NCBI RefSeq assembly: GCF_000002875.2
Contig: NC_009420.2
Location: 990,001 to 1,054,000 of the forward strand
Source: Leishmania infantum JPCM5
Taxonomy: Eukaryota > Euglenozoa > Kinetoplastea > Trypanosomatida > Trypanosomatidae
Length of the DNA stretch: 64,000 nucleotides
Reading direction: 5' to 3'
Part shown: positions 30,288 through 38,316 of the stretch, one piece after another
Layout of the letters: each line of letters starts with the position of its first letter
Numbering within the stretch: the first letter of the stretch is position 1
Translations under genes and position numbers: made by a program
The notes under the pieces: generated by a model
What the model was told of the DNA's origin: nothing
Seen by the model: only the letters and a program-made list of their open reading frames with translations
Databases searched by the model: none

Positions 30288-33077
30288 ATGAGCTCTGCAG
30301 AGATGTTGCTGGATGCAGCTTCGCTAACACCCTCTCTCTCCCAACTTCTCGCCGTCGACTCCGTTTCTAGCGTGCTTGCGTACCTTGTGCAAGGCGCCAT
30401 CATCGATGACCCCGATGCACGGTTGCAGGCACTCAGTGAGGTTTTAGCTCACGTCAGCACGTCGCCGAAAAGTGACAGTGCTGTTTCTGCAAATGGCGTC
30501 GGCGCTGACGGCACCAGCCCCTCTTCCGCCACGTACACGCGCGTGCATGGCGCAAGGTGGAAGTGGGCAGATGTGGTTATGCGCGGGGTAACCGACCCGT
30601 GGTCGCGCATCCGATCTCTGGCTGCACCGGTGATGGCTGACCTACTAGACGCGGAGGTCGAGCTGGTGCTGCAGCGCCACGACAGTAGCTTCAGCACCTA
30701 CCTCAGGTCATCCAACAGTACGCCACGCTCCTCCTCGGTCGCGAGGACGACACCACGTAGCGCAAAGAAGGACTGGAAGGACGAGCTGACCGCAACGGAG
30801 TCTTCGTTGCTGGAGAGCGTGTCGGCGCCGCTCGAATACGTGTGGCACCGGTGGCGGGGCATGTCGCTCTGGTACGAGCAAGACGGCATTGTACGTATGC
30901 TGGCGAAGCTGTACAGCCGCAGCGGCACCCCTTCCGGAGACGCCCTGCGCACAGACGAGGCGGGGCTGCGCTGTCTGCTCTTCAATGTCATCTTTCCTGC
31001 GCTGCGCAACCCACAGCTGCCCGTGCGGGAGTCTGCAGCGCTTCTGCTGGGCATTCTCGCTGACCGGCGGAGCTCCACCTCCCTCTCCCCGGCCATCACT
31101 TCCTTCGTCGTAGACCACGTGTGCCGCACTATTATGCAGGTGCCGACGCCAGCCCGGAGACACTCACCCGAGACCTTGGTTTCCGTAGAGGACACGCGCG
31201 TCTTGGAGGGCAACCTACTCGCTCTGAGCAAGCTAGTGGATGCCGACGCTATCCGTGTAGAAGACGCCGACGTGATGCCGCTTCTGCTGCGGTTGTCGAA
31301 CTACCCGGCGTCGAGTGTTCGCCAATACGTGGCTCAGATTCTTCGGCCGCCCTCCCTGTGTGTATTTACCTACCTGATGCAGCGGCTGTGTGAGCACCAA
31401 AACTGCATGCCGCAGCACGCCGAAGGTGACGGAGACAGCAGTAGCAGCGTCCCAGGCGGTGGCGAGAACGATGACAGCGATGGGCTCAGCTGGCAGCGTC
31501 TTGAGACGCTGATGATGGCCCTACAGCAGCACCTTCTGTACCTGCATACCACGTCGGCGACGATGCAAGACCTGTTTCACGTGAGCTCCGATACGAAAGG
31601 TATCCTGACTCCCGTCGTGTTCGCGACGTCGCTGTCGGTGGTGTTTCAGGCGACGCACTCGCCTCGCTTCGAGGTAGCGCGGATGGGACTACAGCTGTTC
31701 CCTTTGCTGCTGCAGCTCAGCCTCCGCTTCTGCCCGCCCGTTGCGCTGCCGCGCGTCTGCGAGGCGTGCTGCGGCTCTGACGGATGCGTGCAGGCAGAGC
31801 TGAATAGGATCGCCGCGTGCGGGGCCGTCGAGACCTTGGCGAAGGCGCAAACGTACGTGGCCACGTTCGTGGTGCCGGTGATGTGGTGGTTTCTGACGAT
31901 CCGGCGGTTGGTGGCGGAGGTGAGGGAAAAGATGACGCCGTCGCCGACGACGGGGGCGCCGGGCGAGACGCGCGCGCAGGTAGAAGATTTAGTGCGACCG
32001 TACGCCACCTTGGAGCAGATCCTGTTCGCGTCTCAGGCACACCTCAGCGGAAAGGCGAGCAGCAGCGCGGTGTTGCCGCGGCACACGGCAACGTGTGCGC
32101 TGCTGCCTCTGGTGACGTACTTTGCGACGGTGATGGACCCGGAGGAGTGGCACCGGTGCGTCAACGAGCTGCTGGCGCCGAGCTGGTGGGCCGGGCTGCT
32201 CGCCGATCCGGCGCGGCAGGAACAGGCGCGCGTCGGGCCAGACTTCGTGCGCGCGGTGCACAGGCGCGGCACGAGCGATGAAGTACGGCGCGTCGTCGAA
32301 CTTGTGCCGACGCTCACGGCGGCCCTGGCCGACGCGCCGACGCATCAGCAGTGCCTCCTTGTGGCGATGATCCGGGTGGCAGTGGTGGCACACACGGCGC
32401 GCACCGTCGTGGTGGAGGAGCACGCGCTGTCTTTTCTCTACCACGAGGCATACGCGGCGCCAGCGCTCGTCGAAGGCGGCGATGCGGTGTCACTTGGCCA
32501 CGTGTGGCTAAAGCACTTTATGCCGACGCAAGAAGCCATCCCGGCAGCGGCGCTGTGGGGCGAGTCATCGCAATCGAGGGATGGGTCGATCGTTCTTGTC
32601 GAAAGTAACTCGACCGTCTTTCAGGCTATCGAGAAGAGGTGCTACCAGGAGCTGTACCAGTCCCCTCAGACGGAGCCGGTGGCGCTGCGCGAGCTACGAT
32701 CGCTCATGATGAGCCTGTCGCACCCGAGCATGAGCGTGCCGAGCGGGGAGCACGTGTACTGGTACGCCGCCGCCCTCGCCGCGGTCTTCGGGCGTCTGGA
32801 GAAGGTATGCCCGCAGTGGCGGGAGACGGACACGGCGGCGACGGCGGCAGCGACAGCAGTCTTCAGCGGCTGCGAGGACGACAACGAGTGCTGGGACGAC
32901 TGGGACGACGACGAGGACGGCGCCGCACAAGGCATCTACGCGGCTGAGGAGGTGCGGAACGCAAGGGCGGTGGTTTTGGTGCTGCGCGAGCGCGCGGCGG
33001 CGTGGATGGAGGCGCGCGACATGGCGGCTGCCGAGCATCGCTTTCGCCCCGAGTTCGCCGTCCTCAGGGCTCTCTGA
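30288..33077 (+). CDS. Large helical (HEAT/ARM-like) protein of unknown function
   Basis: The 929-residue protein begins at ATG 30288. It is predominantly helical, with repeated hydrophobic helix pairs suggestive of HEAT/ARM repeats, for example NPQLPVRESAALLLGILAD (about residues 243-261) and VRQYVAQIL (near 345). Near the C-terminus lies a striking acidic, tryptophan-containing patch, CEDDNECWDDWDDDEDG (about 863-880). Such W/D-rich patches in other proteins bind clathrin-adaptor or motor subunits, but I do not assign a partner. No signal or membrane segment is seen. It is the last protein gene of the plus-strand array, ending directly before the convergent strand-switch region, where transcription is expected to stop. 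Confidence 0.7.
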   Translation: MSSAEMLLDAASLTPSLSQLLAVDSVSSVLAYLVQGAIIDDPDARLQALSEVLAHVSTSPKSDSAVSANGVGADGTSPSSATYTRVHGARWKWADVVMRGVTDPWSRIRSLAAPVMADLLDAEVELVLQRHDSSFSTYLRSSNSTPRSSSVARTTPRSAKKDWKDELTATESSLLESVSAPLEYVWHRWRGMSLWYEQDGIVRMLAKLYSRSGTPSGDALRTDEAGLRCLLFNVIFPALRNPQLPVRESAALLLGILADRRSSTSLSPAITSFVVDHVCRTIMQVPTPARRHSPETLVSVEDTRVLEGNLLALSKLVDADAIRVEDADVMPLLLRLSNYPASSVRQYVAQILRPPSLCVFTYLMQRLCEHQNCMPQHAEGDGDSSSSVPGGGENDDSDGLSWQRLETLMMALQQHLLYLHTTSATMQDLFHVSSDTKGILTPVVFATSLSVVFQATHSPRFEVARMGLQLFPLLLQLSLRFCPPVALPRVCEACCGSDGCVQAELNRIAACGAVETLAKAQTYVATFVVPVMWWFLTIRRLVAEVREKMTPSPTTGAPGETRAQVEDLVRPYATLEQILFASQAHLSGKASSSAVLPRHTATCALLPLVTYFATVMDPEEWHRCVNELLAPSWWAGLLADPARQEQARVGPDFVRAVHRRGTSDEVRRVVELVPTLTAALADAPTHQQCLLVAMIRVAVVAHTARTVVVEEHALSFLYHEAYAAPALVEGGDAVSLGHVWLKHFMPTQEAIPAAALWGESSQSRDGSIVLVESNSTVFQAIEKRCYQELYQSPQTEPVALRELRSLMMSLSHPSMSVPSGEHVYWYAAALAAVFGRLEKVCPQWRETDTAATAAATAVFSGCEDDNECWDDWDDDEDGAAQGIYAAEEVRNARAVVLVLRERAAAWMEARDMAAAEHRFRPEFAVLRAL

Positions 33078-33376
33078 ACGCCGAAAAGGAAGAGGGCTTC
33101 GTGGCTGCGTTGTGTGTGTGTGTGTGGCTCTTGTTTGATCGATGTCAGATGAGGGTATTTATCCCACTGTGACTGTGCTCACCACCCAGCCCACATAGGC
33201 GCTGTCAACAAAGAAAAATGCCGAACGATCGACGTGTTCGCCACACCTTCCCGGCATGCGAGGTGATTGCACGTCGTGGCGCTTTGATCTTCATCCTAGC
33301 TCCTTTCAATTCTCCTCCCGTTTTCTCCTCACGCAAATAGACCCACATTGACCTGCGGGAACCGTCTCGTGTCGAA

Positions 33377-33447
33377 GCGCAGTTGGTCTAGTGGTAGAAT
33401 TCTCGCCTGCCACGCGGGAGGCCCGGGTTCGATTCCCGGACTGCGCA
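33377..33447 (+). tRNA. tRNA-Gly (GCC)
   Basis: A full 71-nt cloverleaf: acceptor GCGCAGT pairs with ACTGCGC, the anticodon loop is CTGCCAC with anticodon GCC, and the T-loop is GGTTCGATTCC. A T4 Pol III terminator follows at 33451-33454. It is identical to the minus-strand copy at 34141-34211. Confidence 0.97.
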
Positions 33448-34002
33448 CACTTTTCTCAGAGAACCCAGGTGTGAGCAGCCCCCTCCCGCCGAAGGGAAAA
33501 GGTCCACACCATGTCATCGAAAGGCCACGGTTTTAGCCGAGCGAGGGCTCCGTCTAACCGCACGCCGGATGCGCTCAAGAATGTTGGCCACGCTCCGGCC
33601 AGGGCTCTCTGAAGACCCTCCGTCTGCCGGTGCGCCGCCTTTCCAACCTGTCACCCGCGCAACGGGCGCCACCGCCCCCTTGTTTTGGGGCACTTGCGCC
33701 CCGAGCCAAGGCGCGCAGCCCGAGGAGCGGTAGGCCCGAGACGACGCGGCGCACCACCAAAAGGGAGGTGAGCAAACGGAAAGGCCGGCAAAGCGAGCCC
33801 ATGACGCGCGGCAGGATAGCCCCCCCCCCCCACACACAGCCCGGCCGCAGCCCCGCGAAAAACAGCGAACTCTGAATTCTGCAGCCCTTGACCTCATTAT
33901 CGTAGAATACGCATGCCGACCGACGCAGCACAAAAATGCCAGCCAAAAAACGGGGTCCGAAATCAAAATGGTTTTCAAAATCTTTCCAAAAGGTCAAGAA
34001 AA
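33448..34002. other. Spacer between tRNA genes
   Basis: GC-rich sequence with a C-run at 33820-33830. I looked for 5S rRNA, 7SL and U-snRNA features here and saw none. Confidence 0.5.
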
Positions 34003-34074
34003 AGGCCGCTAGGGGGATCGAACCCCTGACCTCCGTCTTACTAGGACGGCGCTCTGCCATTGAGCTAAGCAGCC
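34003..34074 (-). tRNA. tRNA-Thr (AGT)
   Basis: Read on the minus strand, the cloverleaf has acceptor GGCTGCT pairing with AGCGGCC, anticodon stem CCGTC/GACGG, loop CTAGTAA (anticodon AGT) and T-loop GGTTCGATCCC. A T-run follows directly (33999-34002). Confidence 0.95.
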
Positions 34075-34140
34075 ACTAACAAAAAAGCACACACATACCC
34101 TCGCCGGTCTCCAAAAAACCAGAGAGTCAAGGAAAAACAC

Positions 34141-34211
34141 TGCGCAGTCCGGGAATCGAACCCGGGCCTCCCGCGTGGCAGGCGAGAATTCTACCACTAG
34201 ACCAACTGCGC
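34141..34211 (-). tRNA. tRNA-Gly (GCC), second copy
   Basis: The 71-nt sequence is identical to the plus-strand tRNA-Gly at 33377-33447 but in the opposite orientation. A T5 terminator lies at 34133-34137 on the minus strand. Confidence 0.97.
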
Positions 34212-34283
34212 TCTACAAACAACCGCTAAGAGCCGCCTTCGGCGGCTCCACATGCCCTAAAGAACACATTCGCAAAATCCAAA

Positions 34284-34355
34284 GGTCCAGTGGTCTAGTG
34301 GCATGATTCTCCCTTAGGGTGGGAGAGGTCCCGGGTTCAATTCCCGGCTGGACCC
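34284..34355 (+). tRNA. tRNA-Pro (AGG)
   Basis: A 72-nt cloverleaf with acceptor GGTCCAG pairing with CTGGACC, anticodon loop TTAGGGT (anticodon AGG) and T-arm GGTTCAATTCC. A T4 terminator follows at 34356-34359. Confidence 0.95.
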
Positions 34356-34393
34356 TTTTCCATCCGCGAACCAATGAAAAAAATGCTGTTTCA

Positions 34394-34490
34394 CGGGTCG
34401 AACCTAGTACGCTCGAACTACAAACCACCCTCTCACCCGTTCAATCACCAAAACAAGAATAAAAACATACATAAAAACCAGAGTACACCA
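34394..34490 (-). promoter_or_regulatory. Candidate extragenic A and B boxes for U4
   Basis: On the minus strand, upstream of U4, TGGTGTACTCTGG (34490-34478) resembles an A box and GGTTCGACCCG (34404-34394) matches 9 of 11 B-box positions. They lie 74 bp apart. In trypanosomatids, small nuclear RNA genes are driven by divergently oriented tRNA genes or tRNA-like boxes upstream. No complete tRNA is present here, so this would be a tRNA relic. Confidence 0.35.
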
Positions 34491-34552
34491 ACATCAAAAA
34501 TCGCGAACACATCCTGTCCTGCAGACCTTGCAACATACGCCGACCACATATC

Positions 34553-34673
34553 AAGCCTTGCGCAGGGAGATGTGAACGCAAGAACCTCAGGTGACTGTTC
34601 ACTTAGTGCTGAACTAAAGACTCCATTACTCCTACTGCAGGGAATATTTGATCCCACCACGGGTGGGGGATAC
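34553..34673 (+). ncRNA. U4 spliceosomal snRNA
   Basis: The 5' end AAGCCTTGCGCAGGGAGA matches the conserved U4 start (GCTTTGCGCAGTGG type). Its CCTTGCGCAGGG is fully complementary to the CCCTGCGCAAGG core of U6, as expected for U4/U6 stem II. A GCTGAACTAAAG segment sits where stem I is expected. An Sm-like site (AATATTTG, 34643-34650) is followed by a hairpin (CCCACC/GGTGGG, 34653-34667) and a T5 Pol III terminator at 34674-34678. The size of about 120 nt is typical of kinetoplastid U4. U4 serves cis- and trans-splicing. Confidence 0.85.
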
Positions 34674-36771
34674 TTTTTGTCTTCCCTCGGCTAACCGCGT
34701 GAGACTGGGGAGAGAAGGTGCGTTCCCTTCCGCTCGTCGTGCGTCGTCTGGCCACTCGCGAAAAGCAGTGTGCTCTGCCCAATCCGCAGCTTAGCACACG
34801 CTGGGGAAGTACAATGATAACGCCGGAAAGTGCGTCATTTTGTGCTACTTTGTCATTACCGTTGTAAATCATTTCGCATTCACCCCACCCCGCTGGTTTA
34901 CCGGCTGTGGCTGGGCTGGTAAGTGGGTTGGAGGTGGCGGTGCCACAAAAAAAAAAGGGTGTCAAGGGAGGAAGGGGATAAACAGAATGTGCGCGCGTAC
35001 GCCGGAGAGAGTGGTCGAATGCCAGAAGTCCGCCCTTTGCCTCTGCGAGAGAAAACGGTCTTTATAGAGGCAACGATTCTCAGAGGCAGGCACTGGCGCT
35101 TGAGGCGGTCCTTGCCCTGGCAACGCGATAAAGCCCGAACACCTCTGACACCGGAAAAGGGTCTACTCAAATCGGAAGGAACACGGATTTGGAGGTGTCT
35201 TCAGCAAGGGGGTGGAAGAAGATTACATGCTCCACCAAACAGCGAAAAAAAAAAGGAGAGAACTGCAGAAAGGCGGAAAAACGTTGAGAACCACACGTAC
35301 GACCACAGAAGACCGCAAGCGTATATATACATACCTGTATGTATCTTCGCGCGCCACGCAGGGTGCGGGGTTCCATGAGGCAACAAAAGAAGACGGCCCC
35401 CGTGTATGCGCTGCGCGCGCCTTGACTCGAAGACAAAAAAAAACTGAAAAGCAAAAGAGCGCCCCTCAAAAAGCGGCAAGAGCGAACTTACCTGACGCTC
35501 GCAGCACCCAGCGGCAAAGGTACTCGTGGGGGAGATGGAAACGACAGAGGAAAACGTCAGAGAAAAGCCCCGTGCCAAGTGGGAATACTCTGCCCACACC
35601 CGGATGGAAGGAAATAAAATCGTATGAACGGAGAAACTGGCAAGAACAGCATCCTTCACGACTGTGCCCTCTGTGCATTTTCCGCCCCACGGCACATCGC
35701 GTGGCAAGGTGAGGGAGGCGTAAAACTTGATGAACACACAAGGTGAGGGGGTGTGGGTTTGTTTGCGTTTGACCGGCGTGTCGCGTGGAGAAAGAGGGGA
35801 GAGGAGGGGGAACAGTACCTGAGCAAGAGGTGTGATTTGTAGCTGCAACGTTGTGCGAGTAAAGAATACAGTCGCAAGAGGTCATGCGGGTTCGAGGGGG
35901 TGGGGAGTTGTTGGATCATACGACTTCCTTTCGCGGTCCTGTACTGCGCGGCGGGAAAGGTATGGCCCCTTCACCGACGGTTGCCACTTGCCAGTCTGTA
36001 AAAAGTCAGCAGCGTCTGAGCAATCTCTCAGCCCCTCCTCTTCACCCGCAGATATTCAAACCCAGCGGAGAAACAGCGGCGCCGGGTGCTGAACGCCACC
36101 CCACCCCGTAGCCAAGCATTTCACCATAAGGTGTGCAGCTATTTTTCTTCGTTTGCTCGGTGACTATTGTGAAACACAAAAAACGGTTGTGCAGAAAAAC
36201 ATACGAATGGGAAGGACGCCAGAAAAACGGCGATAGCATTTGTAGCAACGCTTTCGCGAAGGTTTCCGGGCGGCGCTCTCGGGGACGCCTGTTTCGCACA
36301 CGCACGGGAGTTGCGCATGAAAGGCACTAAAATTGGACTTACTGGCTTCTTTTGCGTCCACTTCCAGCTTGCCAGCTTGCTTCTCACACACAGGATCCAC
36401 CGCTGAGCGAGCGCAACGGCGGGGAAGTTGATGGCCCCCGTGAAGGGTTAGAACACGAAAAGAACTGTATTAGTGCGAGAGAAAAACACACGGCTAAGCG
36501 AAAGCATAATCCACCGCGAACACACTTCTTACCGGACAGAAGGAAGAAAAGCATTTACCGAGGCAGGTAGACTAAATCAGAGAATGTTCGGTTGTGGGGC
36601 GTTTGCATGCTTACAACCTTAGCGCACAAGATGTACAATTTTTCGCAGAAGCACTGTCGAATAGGGGGTTGTACTGTTGAGGAAGCCCGCAGGTGAGGGT
36701 ATGCTCTTTGTGTGTTAAGGAAAATAAAGGCTACAAGGAGAAAAAGCATGGCTACAGGCTTCGACGGGTTG

Positions 36772-38316
36772 TCAGACGATAAGCACCTCGGATTGCTTGC
36801 TTTTCAACTTCTTGTAGCGCTTCCACACCTCCATGCCGCCGATGCTCGCCACTCCGCCGACGATGAAGAGCGCGATGCTCAGGGCAGCAATGCCGCCGCT
36901 GGACATGGGCGACGACACAGTCGTTGAGTTGTTCGCCGGGATGCGGTGGCAGCCGTAGTCGATCGCGTCAAGGTAGTAGCCGGTGCCGCACGAGTAATTG
37001 CTGCAGTGCTTGCGGTAGAAGAGGCAGTCCTTGGACAAGCTGCGGTTGTCGCCAACGGCGTCGACCGGACAGTCCATGCGGAACAGCAGTCCAGGGTCGA
37101 GGTAGCACGTACCCATCGGGCTCGTTGGCGCGGTGGAGTTTATAAAGCGCTCAAAGTCGGTGAAGGGACATATGTTGTCCGTCGCAATGTACGTATTGCC
37201 CGTCGCATCCTTGCAGCGCATGTCGAAGTGACTCAGAGCGAAGGTGAAGTTGCTTTCCGGTCTCACACCAGAGTGGCCGCGCAGCAGCCGCACGTAGAAG
37301 CGCGACGACGCGGCAGGCGCGTCCGTCAGCGACAGGAGCTCTATGATAAACGCTGTGCCGAAGGGCGGCAGCATCGCCTCTAGAGAGCTGTCACCGAAGG
37401 AAACCGCCAGGGGCGAGATAGTGGTATCGTGTGCACTGTACTCGTACAGCTTGTACGGCGGCGCCGTCTCACGCTGCTGGTGCGCCAGCATGTTGCTCAC
37501 CAGCAATCTCGCCAGGTGGTAGAACGGTGCACCTTGCTTCTGATGGACAGGATTGCTGGCGTTGTAAGCGAAACAAAAATGCGAGCTCATCGCTGTCACA
37601 GCGCACACGTCGTCCAGGTGCCGACTAAGCAGCGGGAGTCTTTCCAAGCGGCCAGTGGGCTCGTATGCGCGCCCAATGTCGCACAGCCGCTCCGCACAAC
37701 GCGAGCGCAGGGTGTAGTTGGCGCAAAACCCCTGCGAGTGTACCTCAGCCGCTACCGCCTGCAGCTGATCAAATGGCATTAGTCTGTCTAACATCTGGTC
37801 GCACACGGCCCGCAGCTCCTCCTTCGCGTAATTGAAGCGGGCACGAATCATCGGCACCATCATGCTGTGCAGTAGCACATCCTCCTCGAATCCCACCGTG
37901 TGGATCGCAGGAAAGAAATTCGAGTTGTTCGGGAAGAGGCCCCGCAGAAGCCCGTTGGCGCTCTGTAGCGTGCGCAGCACATCCGTCGAGCGCGTATACG
38001 AGATAGACAAGTTGTACCAGCTGTACGGGAAGTATGGCTTCGACACAACCGAACGGTCCTCCGTGTAGCGATGGCGCAGGTACTCGCCCAATTTCACTAG
38101 CATCGCCTGACCCTCGTAGTTGAGAAACCCGCACGGGAACTCAGTGCCGCAGATGAGTGTGTGGTTGTCATCGACGAGCGGGGAGCGGGCTCCGTGGCGG
38201 TGCACCACCTGGACCAGCTCCACCTTGTACATCGGTGCCGCCAACACCACCGCTGCGCTGACCACCACAGCCACCACCACCGCGCACCTGTAGAGGAAAG
38301 CGATGCCTCTGCGCAT
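36772..38316 (-). CDS. MBAP: Membrane-bound histidine acid phosphatase
   Basis: The start is at ATG 38316; the longer frame adds 60 residues of 5'UTR-like sequence. The 514-residue product is close to the length known for Leishmania membrane-bound acid phosphatase. It has an N-terminal signal peptide (about residues 8-27), catalytic motif RHGARSP (R40), the second arginine in RSTDVLRTLQSA, and the proton-donor motif HD (H296, D297 in YSAHDTT). Cysteines and several N-glycosylation sites lie in the luminal domain. A single membrane helix near the C-terminus (about 470-490) is followed by a short basic tail, VWKRYKKLKSKQSEVLIV. The enzyme hydrolyses phosphomonoesters in the endosomal-lysosomal system or at the flagellar pocket. 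It is the last gene of the minus-strand unit, next to the strand-switch region. A paralogue lies at 47197-48912. Confidence 0.9.
   Translation of the reverse strand: MRRGIAFLYRCAVVVAVVVSAAVVLAAPMYKVELVQVVHRHGARSPLVDDNHTLICGTEFPCGFLNYEGQAMLVKLGEYLRHRYTEDRSVVSKPYFPYSWYNLSISYTRSTDVLRTLQSANGLLRGLFPNNSNFFPAIHTVGFEEDVLLHSMMVPMIRARFNYAKEELRAVCDQMLDRLMPFDQLQAVAAEVHSQGFCANYTLRSRCAERLCDIGRAYEPTGRLERLPLLSRHLDDVCAVTAMSSHFCFAYNASNPVHQKQGAPFYHLARLLVSNMLAHQQRETAPPYKLYEYSAHDTTISPLAVSFGDSSLEAMLPPFGTAFIIELLSLTDAPAASSRFYVRLLRGHSGVRPESNFTFALSHFDMRCKDATGNTYIATDNICPFTDFERFINSTAPTSPMGTCYLDPGLLFRMDCPVDAVGDNRSLSKDCLFYRKHCSNYSCGTGYYLDAIDYGCHRIPANNSTTVSSPMSSGGIAALSIALFIVGGVASIGGMEVWKRYKKLKSKQSEVLIV

Larger units (their letters stand above)
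33078..36771. other. Convergent strand-switch region
   Basis: Plus-strand genes end at 33077 and minus-strand genes end at 36772, so two polycistronic units converge here. In Leishmania such regions are termination sites marked by base J and often host Pol III genes. This one contains four tRNA genes and a U4 snRNA between 33377 and 34673, a C-run at 33820-33830 and a short palindrome near 35324-35346. From 34.7 to 36.7 kb only non-coding-looking frames are seen, probably including the 3'UTR of the membrane acid phosphatase. Confidence 0.85.

Noticed and set aside
33448..34002. Possible 5S rRNA or 7SL RNA between tRNA genes
   Set aside because: No segment matched the conserved cores I know for these RNAs.
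35212..35712. Open frames on both strands in the strand-switch region
   Set aside because: Low-complexity K/R/T-rich translations with no codon bias; no ordered domain visible.
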